NCBI GenBank assembly: GCA_900298995.1
Contig: OMIC01000058.1
Coordinates: 1 to 45,986 of the forward strand
From: Hyphomicrobiaceae bacterium
GTDB lineage: Bacteria > Pseudomonadota > Alphaproteobacteria > Rhizobiales > Aestuariivirgaceae
DNA length: 45,986 bases
Reading direction: 5' to 3'
Made by a program: the position numbers and the translations under genes. The first letter of the stretch is position 1. Every line of letters starts with the position of its first letter. The notes beneath the pieces were generated by a model. It saw nothing but the letters and a program-made list of their open reading frames with translations. It was not told where the DNA came from and did not search any database. Below are positions 26,984 to 35,248 of the stretch, one piece after another.

Positions 26984-27568
26984 TCAGCGCAGACCGTCCT
27001 CGCCCTTGATTTCCGAGACCTTGAGGCCGCCGACCCGCGGCAACGGCCGTCCGCCCGTGGTCACCGCCACCGCCACCATGATCTCGTTGGCGCGGGGCGC
27101 ATCAGTGATGCGCACCTCCATGCCATCGAAATGGCTGCGCACGAAGGCGGCATCCTTGTGGCCCAGCGGAATGTCGAGCACCACGCCCATGCCGCCACGC
27201 TTCTTCGAGGATGGAATCAGGGCAGCGCCCTTGCCCAGCACCTTGCGGAAGGGGGCACCCAGCTTCGGGTGCAGAATGGCGGCGGCATGTTCGAGTTCAC
27301 CGTTCTCGCCCACCGCAGCCGCCTTGCCATAGCTCTCGACCTTGTCGCCCGGAATGCCCAGCGCTGCCACGGCACGCTCCGCCAAGAACCCGCCCAGTTC
27401 TTCGCCGACGTCGATCAGTTCGCTCAAATCCTCCTGATAGGTGCCGGCGAAGGGATTGGCGATCACCGCAATCGCGGCGGCCCGGCGAACGGGCGGCGAC
27501 ACGTCCCTGCCCTGCTCGGAAAGCGTTTCGTCAACCACCGTCATGATCTTGCGGATCTTCGCCTTCAT
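26984..27568 (-). CDS. DUF1185 (amino acid synthesis family) protein, copy 2
   Basis: A 194-residue member of PF06684. Motifs are IANPFAGTYQEDL, SYGKAAAVGENGELEHAAA, SSKKRGGMGVVLDIPLGH, RSHFDGMEVRI and DAPRANEIMVAVAV. The family name is historical; structures are known but no reaction is established. It is one of two tandem paralogues that share the same C-terminal KGEDGLR and alternate residues throughout. It is last in the operon with the molybdenum hydroxylase. Overlaps its neighbour by 4 bp. Close paralogues of this size side by side could form a heteromer, which is inference. Confidence 0.85.
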   Translation of the reverse strand: MKAKIRKIMTVVDETLSEQGRDVSPPVRRAAAIAVIANPFAGTYQEDLSELIDVGEELGGFLAERAVAALGIPGDKVESYGKAAAVGENGELEHAAAILHPKLGAPFRKVLGKGAALIPSSKKRGGMGVVLDIPLGHKDAAFVRSHFDGMEVRITDAPRANEIMVAVAVTTGGRPLPRVGGLKVSEIKGEDGLR

Positions 27569-28149
27569 CTCAGTCCGTCCTCTCCCTTGATGTCCGCGGC
27601 GGCAAGTCCACCGGCGCGGGCGTGAACCCGCGGCCCCGTGGTCATCACCAGCGCCACCACCATCTCATTTGCCTTCGGCGCATCCGGAACGCCCACCTCG
27701 ATGGCATCGAAATGGCTGCGCACATAGGAAGCGTTGACATGGGTGACGGGAATGTCGAGCCGCGCGCCCGGTCCGCCCACCTTCTTGGTCGACGGCACGA
27801 TGGCCCTAGCGCCACCCAGCACGTCGCGCATCGCATAGCCGCCCGGCGCATGCCAGAGCGCGGCGTGCTCAAGCTCGCCCGCCTCGCCCACGATGGCTCC
27901 CTTGCCATAGCCCTCGACAGCCTTCGGATCGCCGCCCAGCGCCGCCAGAAGCTTCTGCGCCATGGCCAGACCGAGTGGCTTCAGATCCTCCATGAAGGGC
28001 TGGATATCGGCATGGTAGGACCCTGCATAGGGGTTCTCGATCACCGCAAGCACGGTGCCCCGGCGTGGCGGAACTGCCGCGACCGGCCCGCCCTCATGAT
28101 GGATCTCCTCCACCGAGACCAGAAATTTCCTCACCCTGACGTCCGGCAT
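27565..28149 (-). CDS. DUF1185 (amino acid synthesis family) protein, copy 1
   Basis: A 194-residue paralogue of the following gene. Matching blocks include VIENPYAGSYHADI, EGYGKGAIVGEAGELEHAA, STKKVGGPGARLDIPVTH, RSHFDAIEVGV and DAPKANEMVVALVM. It ends in IKGEDGLR like its partner. Equal length and even spacing suggest a tandem gene duplication. Its 5' end lies 56 bp inside the UPF0280 gene, and its 3' end overlaps the second copy by 4 bp, so translational coupling is likely. Function unknown; see the neighbourhood finding for a proposed role in ring degradation. Confidence 0.85.
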   Translation of the reverse strand: MPDVRVRKFLVSVEEIHHEGGPVAAVPPRRGTVLAVIENPYAGSYHADIQPFMEDLKPLGLAMAQKLLAALGGDPKAVEGYGKGAIVGEAGELEHAALWHAPGGYAMRDVLGGARAIVPSTKKVGGPGARLDIPVTHVNASYVRSHFDAIEVGVPDAPKANEMVVALVMTTGPRVHARAGGLAAADIKGEDGLR

Positions 28150-28993
28150 CGATCCTCCCCAGCCACTGGCCCACGAAACGCGTGTCGCCCGCCAGATGCA
28201 GCGCTGCAGCGGTCATGTACCCCACCACAAGACAGCCTCGGGCGCAGGCTACACCAGCATCGAGCGCGGCCGCAATTTCATTTACCTGCAACGGCCCGAC
28301 ACCCCGGGTGACCAGCCTTGCGCCCAGATCATTGTCAGGTTGGATGTCACGCGCCGGCACACGCTCTATGGCCGGATGCCCCGGCAGGTCGACCGCATTG
28401 GCGATGAACGTCGCAGCGGAATCTGCTTGGCTCGCGCAAGCGGCCAGCACGGTCACCGCGTCGGCGATTCCCAGCGAGAAGGACCGACCCCGCCAGCCGC
28501 TGGTGGCAATGCCGCGCACGGGATCTTCGGCACGCAACCGGGTGGTGGCGAACAGCGCAGGCTGATCGGGCCGGCTCACGAGTCCGATGTCATAGGCCAT
28601 GCCGGGCGCGAGATGGAAGGCAATGTCGCCGCCATTGTTGACGAAGGCGCGCGCCAGCGGCGCAGCGCCGGTCATGCTTGCAAGCACCTCTTCGGCCACC
28701 GAACCTGCAACCGCCGCCATGGGGGTGATGAAACATTCCGCCGCAAGGACCCGCGTGGCCTGCCACATGCGCCGTGCCACCTCACCCAGAGGCTTCTCGC
28801 CCGTCGGGCGGCGAAGCAGGGGCAACTCCGCGCAGAGTTCATCGAGTATGGTCTCAAAGCGCCGTTCAGCAGCGTGGTAGGCCGATGCGATGGCTCCGGC
28901 CTCGCCATCCGCGCCGATGATAAGGTCGATGGGACCATCGTGAAGGTGCAACCTGCGTCCGTCAGGCAGCAGGGCGGCCTGTACCCTTTTCAT
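28094..28993 (-). CDS. UPF0280 (ApbE-like) family protein
   Basis: A 299-residue member of UPF0280/COG2122, distantly related to the FMN transferase ApbE. Characteristic are CFITPMAAVAGSVAEEVL, NNGGDIAFHLAPG, IATSGWRGRSFSLGIADAVTVLA and ATFIANAV. No reaction is known; the ApbE relation suggests flavin or flavin-pyrophosphate handling. It overlaps the Mo-hydroxylase gene by 4 bp at its start and the first DUF1185 gene by 56 bp at its end; such an overlap length is unusual. In some bacteria UPF0280 genes lie beside 6-hydroxynicotinate reductase and DUF1185 genes, which points to N-heterocycle catabolism (from memory, to be checked). Confidence 0.82.
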   Translation of the reverse strand: MKRVQAALLPDGRRLHLHDGPIDLIIGADGEAGAIASAYHAAERRFETILDELCAELPLLRRPTGEKPLGEVARRMWQATRVLAAECFITPMAAVAGSVAEEVLASMTGAAPLARAFVNNGGDIAFHLAPGMAYDIGLVSRPDQPALFATTRLRAEDPVRGIATSGWRGRSFSLGIADAVTVLAACASQADSAATFIANAVDLPGHPAIERVPARDIQPDNDLGARLVTRGVGPLQVNEIAAALDAGVACARGCLVVGYMTAAALHLAGDTRFVGQWLGRIDAGRQGEEISGLGGGDPS

Positions 28994-31722
28994 GTGGTGC
29001 GGGCGGCCCGGATTGCAGCAAGCACGCGCTCAGGCGTTGCCGGCGTGCGGGTCAGCCGCGCTCCGGTGGCGTGATGAATGGCGTTCAGGATCGCAGGTGC
29101 GGTCGGGATCAGCGCCTGTTCGCCAATACCCTTGGCACCGAAGGGACCGACGGAGGAGGCGCGCTCCACGAGAATCGAGTCGATCGGCGGCACGTCGCCG
29201 ATGGTGGGAATGAGATAGTCATGCAGGTTTTCCCCACGGCCCGGCGTGAACTCCTCCATCAGCGCCATACCGATTCCCTGCGCAACACCACCCTCGATCT
29301 GGCCTTCGACAAGGACCGGATTGATGGCGCGACCGACGTCATGGGCCGCCACGATGCGCAGCACTTTCACAAGTCCCAGCCGGATATCGACCTCAACCTC
29401 CGCCAGATGCGCGCCATAACCATAGACGGCATAGGGAATGCCCTGGCCATTGGCATCCAGCGGCGCGGTCGGTGGATCAAATGTTTCTTCTGCACACAGT
29501 ACATAGCCGTGGGGGCCGCGCGCCAAGGCCCCAAGATCGACCGTACGAATGACGCCGCCCTCATCGACGCGCAGGATGCCTGCGGCCAGTTCAAGGCCTG
29601 CACCTTCGCCAGCATTGGCTAGCCGCAGGAGCTGACGGCGGAGGGCCCGCCCGGCAAGTTCTGCCGCCTTCCCGGTGACAAAGGTCTGGCGCGAGGCCGA
29701 GGTCTTGCCGCAATCCGGCGTGAGGTCGGTATCGGGAGAGACGAGATCGATCATGGCGACCGGCAGACCCACCGCGTCGGCGGCGATCTGCGCAATGGCT
29801 GTGTTCGAGCCCTGGCCGATGTCGACTGCTCCCTGATGCAGTGCCAGGCGGCCATCGGGCTTGACGCCGAAGCGGATGGTTGAGGGATTGGGAAGCGAGG
29901 TGTTGCCGCAGCCATAGAACATGCCTGCAACGCCCACGCCACGTCGCATCGCACCGGCTTGCGTGTTGAACGCGTCAGCTGTTTGTCGCAACTTCTGCCA
30001 GGCTGGGCGCAGGGCTTCGAAACAGGCGCGGATGCCGACGCCATCCCCCATCACCTGTCCGGTGACAGTGGGCGTTGCCTCGGTCAGGGCGTTGCGGATC
30101 CGGAACTCCAGCGCGTCGAGACCGAGCTTCGCGGCCAGCATGTCGAGCATCTGTTCCTGAGCGATCACCGTCTGCGGCACGCCAAAGCCGCGGAACGCTC
30201 CTGCGGGCACGCAATGAGTCAGGATGGCGCGGGTCTCGGCACGGTAGTTGGGCACAACATAGGGGCCCGACGCATGGACCGGCACGCGGTTCGCGACCGT
30301 CGGCCCCCAGGAGGCATAGGCGCCGGTGTTGAAGTCACCCTCGAAATCCATGGCCAGGAGATCGCCCTCCCGGGTTGCAGCCATGCGCGAGCGCATGATG
30401 GCCGGATGGCGCTTGGTGGTCGACTGGATCGATTCAGGACGCGAATAGACCATGGCAACCGGCTGGCCCGTGAGCCACGCGGCAAGCGCCACATAGGGCT
30501 GCACCGAGAGATCGAGCTTCGAACCGAAGCCACCGCCACAGGCCGAGGGAATGATGCGGATGCTCTCCGGTGGCAGGCCCATGATGGCGGCCGTGTCGTC
30601 GCGGTCCATGTAGGGCGATTGGGTCGAGGCCGTGATCTCGATGCGTTCACCCACCCGTCGCGCCCATCCGGCCTCGGGCTCGATATAGGCATGTTCGACA
30701 AAGGAGGTCTCGAACACGCCTTCGACCGTGACGGCCGCATCGGCAAAACCCTGCCCGACATCGCCGCGCGCCACGCGGCCTTTGACGAGAACATTGCCGG
30801 CCCGTTTGGCGTGGAGTTGCGGGGCATCCGCCGCAAGCGCTTCGGCAATACCCAGAACCGCAGGACGCTCGTCCCAGATGACCGGGAATAGAGCAAGATC
30901 AAGCGCCTCGATCACCGCGCGCTCACCGACGACGGCGGCCACGGCCTCGCCACGGAAACGCGTTTCGCCTTCCGCAAACACCGGCTGATCTGCAAAGGGC
31001 GGTATGACGCCGAAGACATTGCGACCCGGAATGTCCCTTGCTGTCAATATGCGGGCAAGACCGGGATGCGCACGGCTGTAGCCATCGAGATCACCGAAGC
31101 GGAATCCAGCCCGATGGTAGGGGGAGCGCACCGCCCTGACCCACAGCGCGCCCGCCGGCACGGCATCGGCGCCATAGGGTTCCGTCCCCATCACCTTCGG
31201 CCGGCCGTCGAGCCGTGCGATGGGCGCACCGACCGCAGCGCCCGATGACGGCGTCAGCATCTCAGCAGCCCGACCCTGCGCGGCATCTGCAACTGCATCG
31301 ATGATCTTGGAATAGCCGGTACAGCGGCAGAGCACGCCGCCCAGCGCGTCGGCAATGGCGGCACGGTCCGGCGCAGCAGTCTGTGCCAGCAACGCCGTCG
31401 CCGCCATCAGCATGCCCGGCGTGCAGATGCCGCACTGCGCCGCGCCGCGCGCCAGAAAGGCCTTTTGCAGCCTTGCTCCGATGTCGGACCCGGCAAGCCC
31501 CTCGACGGTCTCGATGCGCGCCCCCTCAACCTGCGCCACCGGCACGAGACAGGCGCAGACCGGCTCGCGGTCCGCCAACACGGTGCAGGCGCCGCAATCG
31601 CCGGCATCGCATCCGCTCTTGACCCCCGTCTGCCCCAGCGTGCGGCGCAGGGCTTCGCTGAGGCGCATGCCGGGGTCCGCCGCACAGTTGACGCTCTTGC
31701 CATTCAGTTCAAAGGAAATCAC
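28990..31722 (-). CDS. Molybdenum hydroxylase with fused [2Fe-2S] and molybdopterin domains
   Basis: A 910-residue xanthine oxidase-family protein that hydroxylates a ring or aldehyde carbon. Two N-terminal [2Fe-2S] clusters: plant-type C38, C43, C46 and C58, and the helical one C97, C100, C132 and C134. The molybdopterin part starts near 165 (ARLDGRPKVMGTEPYG) with ACGGGFGSK, GAFRGFGVPQT, IGQGSNTA and catalytic Glu in KGIGEQALIPTAPAI. That tail, rather than GEPPL, resembles nicotinate- or aldehyde-type members more than xanthine dehydrogenase. The FAD subunit is upstream, 1 base away. A fused small/large chain is less usual than three subunits. Substrate unknown; a nitrogen heterocycle is a reasonable guess. 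Confidence 0.9.
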   Translation of the reverse strand: MISFELNGKSVNCAADPGMRLSEALRRTLGQTGVKSGCDAGDCGACTVLADREPVCACLVPVAQVEGARIETVEGLAGSDIGARLQKAFLARGAAQCGICTPGMLMAATALLAQTAAPDRAAIADALGGVLCRCTGYSKIIDAVADAAQGRAAEMLTPSSGAAVGAPIARLDGRPKVMGTEPYGADAVPAGALWVRAVRSPYHRAGFRFGDLDGYSRAHPGLARILTARDIPGRNVFGVIPPFADQPVFAEGETRFRGEAVAAVVGERAVIEALDLALFPVIWDERPAVLGIAEALAADAPQLHAKRAGNVLVKGRVARGDVGQGFADAAVTVEGVFETSFVEHAYIEPEAGWARRVGERIEITASTQSPYMDRDDTAAIMGLPPESIRIIPSACGGGFGSKLDLSVQPYVALAAWLTGQPVAMVYSRPESIQSTTKRHPAIMRSRMAATREGDLLAMDFEGDFNTGAYASWGPTVANRVPVHASGPYVVPNYRAETRAILTHCVPAGAFRGFGVPQTVIAQEQMLDMLAAKLGLDALEFRIRNALTEATPTVTGQVMGDGVGIRACFEALRPAWQKLRQTADAFNTQAGAMRRGVGVAGMFYGCGNTSLPNPSTIRFGVKPDGRLALHQGAVDIGQGSNTAIAQIAADAVGLPVAMIDLVSPDTDLTPDCGKTSASRQTFVTGKAAELAGRALRRQLLRLANAGEGAGLELAAGILRVDEGGVIRTVDLGALARGPHGYVLCAEETFDPPTAPLDANGQGIPYAVYGYGAHLAEVEVDIRLGLVKVLRIVAAHDVGRAINPVLVEGQIEGGVAQGIGMALMEEFTPGRGENLHDYLIPTIGDVPPIDSILVERASSVGPFGAKGIGEQALIPTAPAILNAIHHATGARLTRTPATPERVLAAIRAARTT

Positions 31723-31723
31723 C

Positions 31724-32560
31724 TCAGAGAACCCCCACCGCGCGGTCCAGCGCCTCGCCGATCACCGTGATCGCGGCATCAAGCCGGTAATCCGCCGAAG
31801 CTCGGACATCGCCGATGGGCGCGAGCGGCGCGAGATGCTGCGGCGCCACCCGTGTCGAAGGCCGCTCCCCGGGCGCGAGGTTCCGCAGATCCTGCTCCAG
31901 TGCCGGGAGGCGTTGCGCCACGGGCGAGGCGGCGCCCACGGCGATGGCGGCCCGGATGATGCGCCCGGCGCTATCCCTTTCCACAAGGGCGGCGGCCATG
32001 AGAATTGAGATGACCAGATAGCGCCGCGCGCCAAGCTTCACGAAGGCAGAGCGGGCGCCAGTGCCGGGCAGCGGGACGGTGACCGCCGTGACGATCTCAC
32101 CCGGCGCGAGCGCCGTCTTGCGATAGCCGGTGATGAAAGCAGCCAGCGGCAGCATCCGCCGGCCCGTCACCGAGGCAATCTCCACCCGGGCATCGAGCGT
32201 GAGCAGCGGTGGAACGCCATCAGCCGCAGGCGAGGCATTGCAGAGATTGCCGGCAATCGACCCCCGGTTCTGGATCTGCACCGAGCCGACCTCGCGGGCC
32301 GCAGCCTTCAACCCGTCGAAGGCGGGCGGCAGATCTGCCGCGACGATGTCGCTCCAGGTGGTGGCCGCACCAATGCGGATTTCCCCAGACCCCTGTGTGA
32401 TCCCCCGCAGGCCCTCGACCCTCGAGAGATCGACCAGCGGGCGGCTCAGCGCCTTGCCTGCATGGGCCGGGTAGACATCGGTGCCACCGCACAGCGCGAG
32501 CGCATCCGGCGCCTGCATGGCGCGCGCCGCTTCCTCCACCGTCATAGGCCTCGCATACAT
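31724..32560 (-). CDS. FAD-binding subunit of the molybdenum hydroxylase
   Basis: A 278-residue CoxM-like FAD subunit that passes electrons from the [2Fe-2S] clusters onward. CGGTDVYPAH matches the first FAD loop and QIQNRGSIAGNLCNASPAAD the second. Start ATG 32560 is taken from the MYARPMTVEEAARAM beginning, common to the family; an earlier in-frame ATG at 32680 would add 40 residues crossing the operator. One base separates it from the fused subunit. The operator palindrome and a TTGACA -35 lie upstream, so it leads this operon. Confidence 0.88.
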   Translation of the reverse strand: MYARPMTVEEAARAMQAPDALALCGGTDVYPAHAGKALSRPLVDLSRVEGLRGITQGSGEIRIGAATTWSDIVAADLPPAFDGLKAAAREVGSVQIQNRGSIAGNLCNASPAADGVPPLLTLDARVEIASVTGRRMLPLAAFITGYRKTALAPGEIVTAVTVPLPGTGARSAFVKLGARRYLVISILMAAALVERDSAGRIIRAAIAVGAASPVAQRLPALEQDLRNLAPGERPSTRVAPQHLAPLAPIGDVRASADYRLDAAITVIGEALDRAVGVL

Positions 32561-32615
32561 CGCTGCGCCGGTCTCCGCTTCGAAACATGCAGTCTGTGGC
32601 GCAGGCGGCGAGATT

Positions 32616-32641
32616 GTCAAGCAAGGCGGGCCTTGCTTGAC
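32616..32641. promoter_or_regulatory. Perfect 26-bp palindrome in the divergent purine/N-heterocycle gap
   Basis: GTCAAGCAAGGC, GG, GCCTTGCTTGAC: 12-bp perfect arms at 32616-32627 and 32630-32641. It lies midway between the divergent starts at 32560 and 32688. Each arm supplies a TTGAC word pointing outward: TTGACA on the minus strand (32620 to 32615) and TTGACG on the plus strand (32637-32642). A bound regulator would cover both -35 boxes. Regulator family unknown. Confidence 0.7.
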
Positions 32642-32687
32642 GTTTGCCAGCCGTTCATGGTGCAAGGGGACTGGGAGCAATCACGCC

Positions 32688-33473
32688 ATGACCAAACCCG
32701 ATCTTGCCGCGGCAGCGGACACTCTTCTCGGCCAATGGGCTGCGACGACCCGCATCGCCGCCCTGCCCGCAGCCATGCGGCCCACAACGCGCGCCCAGGG
32801 CTATGAGGCAGCCGCCCTGCTCGCGGACAGAAGCGGAAGCAGCGTGGCGGGCTGGAAGATTGCCGCCACGAGCGAAGCCGGCCAGAAACACATCAACGTC
32901 GACGGCCCGCTTGCCGGCCGCATCCTCAGAAGCAAGTTGCTGCAGCCGGGAGCCCGTGTGCCGCTGTCCGGCAACATCATGCGCGTGGCCGAAGCCGAAT
33001 TTGCCTTCGGCTTCACGAAGGACCTCCCGCCACGGGCCGCAGCTTACACGCAGGCGGAGGCTCTGGATGCGGCGGGGTCTCTGCATCTGTCGATCGAGGT
33101 GCCGGACAGCCGCTATGAGGACTTCACGAAGGTCGGCGCCGCGCAACTGATTGCTGATACTGCCTGCGCCTGCTGGCTGGTGCTGGGGCCGCCGGTAGCC
33201 GCGCCGTGGCGTGATCTCGATCTCTCAACCCATGTCGTGAGAGGTTCGGTCAATGGGACGCTGCGGGCGGAAGGCACGGGAAAGGCCGTCCTCGGCGGAC
33301 CGTTCACTGCGCTCACGTGGTTCGTCAATGAAGCGGCGACTCACTGCGGTGGCGTAAAAGCAGGTCAGTTCGTGACCACGGGCACCTGCCTCGTTCCAAT
33401 GGCGATAGCACCAGGCGACGAGATCACGGCTGATTATGGCGTGCTCGGCGCAATTTCCTGCAGGATTGCCTGA
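32688..33473 (+). CDS. 2-keto-4-pentenoate hydratase/FAH-family protein
   Basis: A 261-residue member of the fumarylacetoacetate hydrolase superfamily, closest in pattern to MhpD-type 2-oxopent-4-enoate hydratases. The metal site appears as AEAEFAFGF and EVPDSRYEDF; KIAATSEAGQKHINVDGPLAGRI and GSVNGTLRAEGTGKAVLGGP are other family blocks. The true substrate is unknown. It is not a canonical purine enzyme but is co-transcribed with ureidoglycolate lyase (4-base gap), so a 2-oxo acid from ring opening is possible. Start ATG 32688 has GGGAG 10 bases upstream; in-frame upstream ATGs lie across the operator. Confidence 0.82.
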   Translation: MTKPDLAAAADTLLGQWAATTRIAALPAAMRPTTRAQGYEAAALLADRSGSSVAGWKIAATSEAGQKHINVDGPLAGRILRSKLLQPGARVPLSGNIMRVAEAEFAFGFTKDLPPRAAAYTQAEALDAAGSLHLSIEVPDSRYEDFTKVGAAQLIADTACACWLVLGPPVAAPWRDLDLSTHVVRGSVNGTLRAEGTGKAVLGGPFTALTWFVNEAATHCGGVKAGQFVTTGTCLVPMAIAPGDEITADYGVLGAISCRIA

Positions 33474-33477
33474 CCCG

Positions 33478-33969
33478 ATGCGCCAGCTCATCCCCACGCC
33501 GCTGACCCGCGAAGCCTTCGAGCCTTTTGGCGACGTGGTTGAAATCGCCGGTGCAAGCCCAATCACCATCAACCAGGGCTTTGCCCAGCGCTTCAACGAT
33601 CTCGCACATATCGATGTCCAGAGTGCGGAAGGCGAGGTCAATGTCAGCTTCTTTGTCGGTCAGCCGCGTCCGCAGCCGATCGCCGTGAAGCTGATGGAGC
33701 GCCATCCGCTTGGCAGTCAGCTCTTCATGCCGATGCAGGATCGCCCATGGCTGGTGCTGGTGGCGGCGGATCCGCATGATCTGTCGAGCTATCACGCTTT
33801 TGCTGCCACTGGACGTCAGGGTGTCAATTATGCCCGCAACGCCTGGCATCATCCGCTTCTGGTGTTCGATGCCGACAGCCGCTTTCTCATAATCGACCGC
33901 AAGGGCCCCGGCATCAATCTGGAAGAAGTGTGGCTGCCCGACGAGAAGGTCTTCAGCCTCACGGCGTGA
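33478..33969 (+). CDS. allA: Ureidoglycolate lyase
   Basis: A 163-residue lyase that splits ureidoglycolate into glyoxylate and urea at the end of purine degradation. Family marks include EAFEPFGDVVEI, NQGFAQRFNDLAHID, ERHPLGSQLFMPM and NAWHHPLLVFD. The length matches AllA. The ATG at 33478 is 4 bases after the hydratase stop. It is convergent with the guanine deaminase gene, overlapping it by 11 bp. The preceding allantoin and allantoate steps are not encoded in this window, so they must lie elsewhere. Confidence 0.93.
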   Translation: MRQLIPTPLTREAFEPFGDVVEIAGASPITINQGFAQRFNDLAHIDVQSAEGEVNVSFFVGQPRPQPIAVKLMERHPLGSQLFMPMQDRPWLVLVAADPHDLSSYHAFAATGRQGVNYARNAWHHPLLVFDADSRFLIIDRKGPGINLEEVWLPDEKVFSLTA

Positions 33970-35248
33970 TGCGCTCAAAAACCTTGCGGCCTTTCACATA
34001 GGTCGCGGCCACTGCACGGTCATCGCCCAGCATCATCAGCGAGAACAGCACGTCTTCAAGGGAAGCAGAGACCTCCTGGCGACTGGCCAGAACCGGTGTG
34101 GCGCAAGGATCGAGCACCACCAGGTCGGCAAACTTCCCCAGCTCCAGCGCGCCGGTCTCATGATCCATGCGGAGCCGCTTTGCATTGCCGCGCGTCGCCA
34201 TCCGGAACAAGTCCGCAGCACTTGGCTTGTACCCCACCAGCATCTGCACCTTGTAGGCCTCGGCCATGGTGGCCAGCATGGAATAGCTGGTGCCGCCACC
34301 CACATCCGTGGCCAGACCCAGTGCAACGGGACGCTCCGGCTTCGAGAGATGCGGCATCGACATGAGGCCGGAGCCGAGGAAGGTGTTGGATGTCGGGCAG
34401 TGGACCACCGCAGACCCCGACTCCGACAGGCGTGTGCACTCCCGTTCCGACAGATGAATTCCGTGCGCGAAGAGGCTGCGGGGCCCCAGCAGTCCGAAAT
34501 GGTCGTAGACGTCGGTATAGTCTTTCGCCCAGGGAAAGAGCCGACCCACCATCGCGATCTCGCCGGCGCTTTCGGAGAGATGCGTCTGCATCAGCGCCCC
34601 GTCGAGCGAGGCGAGCAGCTCGCCGGACAGGCGCAACTGCGCATCCGAGGAGGTGATCGCAAAGCGTGGCGTCACAGCGTAGCGCAACCGCCTCTTGCCA
34701 TGCCAGGCTTGATAGAGCTCGGCACTCTCGCGTGCTCCGGTTTCAGGATCATCCTCGACAGCGGGTATGGCATTGCGGTCCATCATGGTCTTGCCGGTGA
34801 TGAGTGCCATCCCTCGCGCATCGGCGGCCTCGAAGAGCGCCTGTGCACAGACCTTGTGGACCGAGCAGAAGACCAGCGCCGCGGTGGTGCCATGGGCATG
34901 CAAGCGGTTCAGAAAAACAGTTGCGGAGCGGTCTGCGTAGTCCTTGGCGGCGTAGCGGCTTTCCTCGGGAAAGGTAAAGCGGGTGAGCCAGTCCATAAGG
35001 TCCTTGGCCGGCGCGGCAAGCATCCGGTATTGCGGGAAGTGAATATGGGCGTCGATGAAGCCTGGCATGACGATCATGCGTCCATGGTCATGGGTCTCGA
35101 CCTGGCGGAAGGCCTGCGGCAGAAGCGGCTGCGGGCCACACCACAGGATCACCCCATCATCACCCACGACGACGGCGCCGCGCTCTTCATGCCGGAGCGC
35201 GCCCTCCGCGCTGAACGTCAGGGTCTGGCCCTTGATGACGCAGGTCAT
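33959..35248 (-). CDS. guaD: Guanine deaminase
   Basis: A 429-residue amidohydrolase that turns guanine into xanthine and ammonia. Hallmarks are MPGFIDAHIHFPQYRM with the zinc-binding His68 and His70, SLFAHGIHLSERE, THLSESAGE and GLATDVGGGTSYSML. The DWLTRFTFPEE insertion is typical of guanine deaminase among amidohydrolases. It is the last gene in the long minus-strand purine operon and overlaps uraD by 4 bp. With XdhAB encoded upstream it feeds xanthine to the dehydrogenase. Codes for a cytosolic enzyme without signal sequence. Confidence 0.94.
   Translation of the reverse strand: MTCVIKGQTLTFSAEGALRHEERGAVVVGDDGVILWCGPQPLLPQAFRQVETHDHGRMIVMPGFIDAHIHFPQYRMLAAPAKDLMDWLTRFTFPEESRYAAKDYADRSATVFLNRLHAHGTTAALVFCSVHKVCAQALFEAADARGMALITGKTMMDRNAIPAVEDDPETGARESAELYQAWHGKRRLRYAVTPRFAITSSDAQLRLSGELLASLDGALMQTHLSESAGEIAMVGRLFPWAKDYTDVYDHFGLLGPRSLFAHGIHLSERECTRLSESGSAVVHCPTSNTFLGSGLMSMPHLSKPERPVALGLATDVGGGTSYSMLATMAEAYKVQMLVGYKPSAADLFRMATRGNAKRLRMDHETGALELGKFADLVVLDPCATPVLASRQEVSASLEDVLFSLMMLGDDRAVAATYVKGRKVFERITP

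Noticed and set aside
28094-28149. 56-bp overlap of UPF0280 and DUF1185 as a frameshift
   Set aside because: Both frames keep family-like sequence to their ends or starts, though the UPF0280 tail past about residue 280 is low in complexity; overlap is more likely than error.
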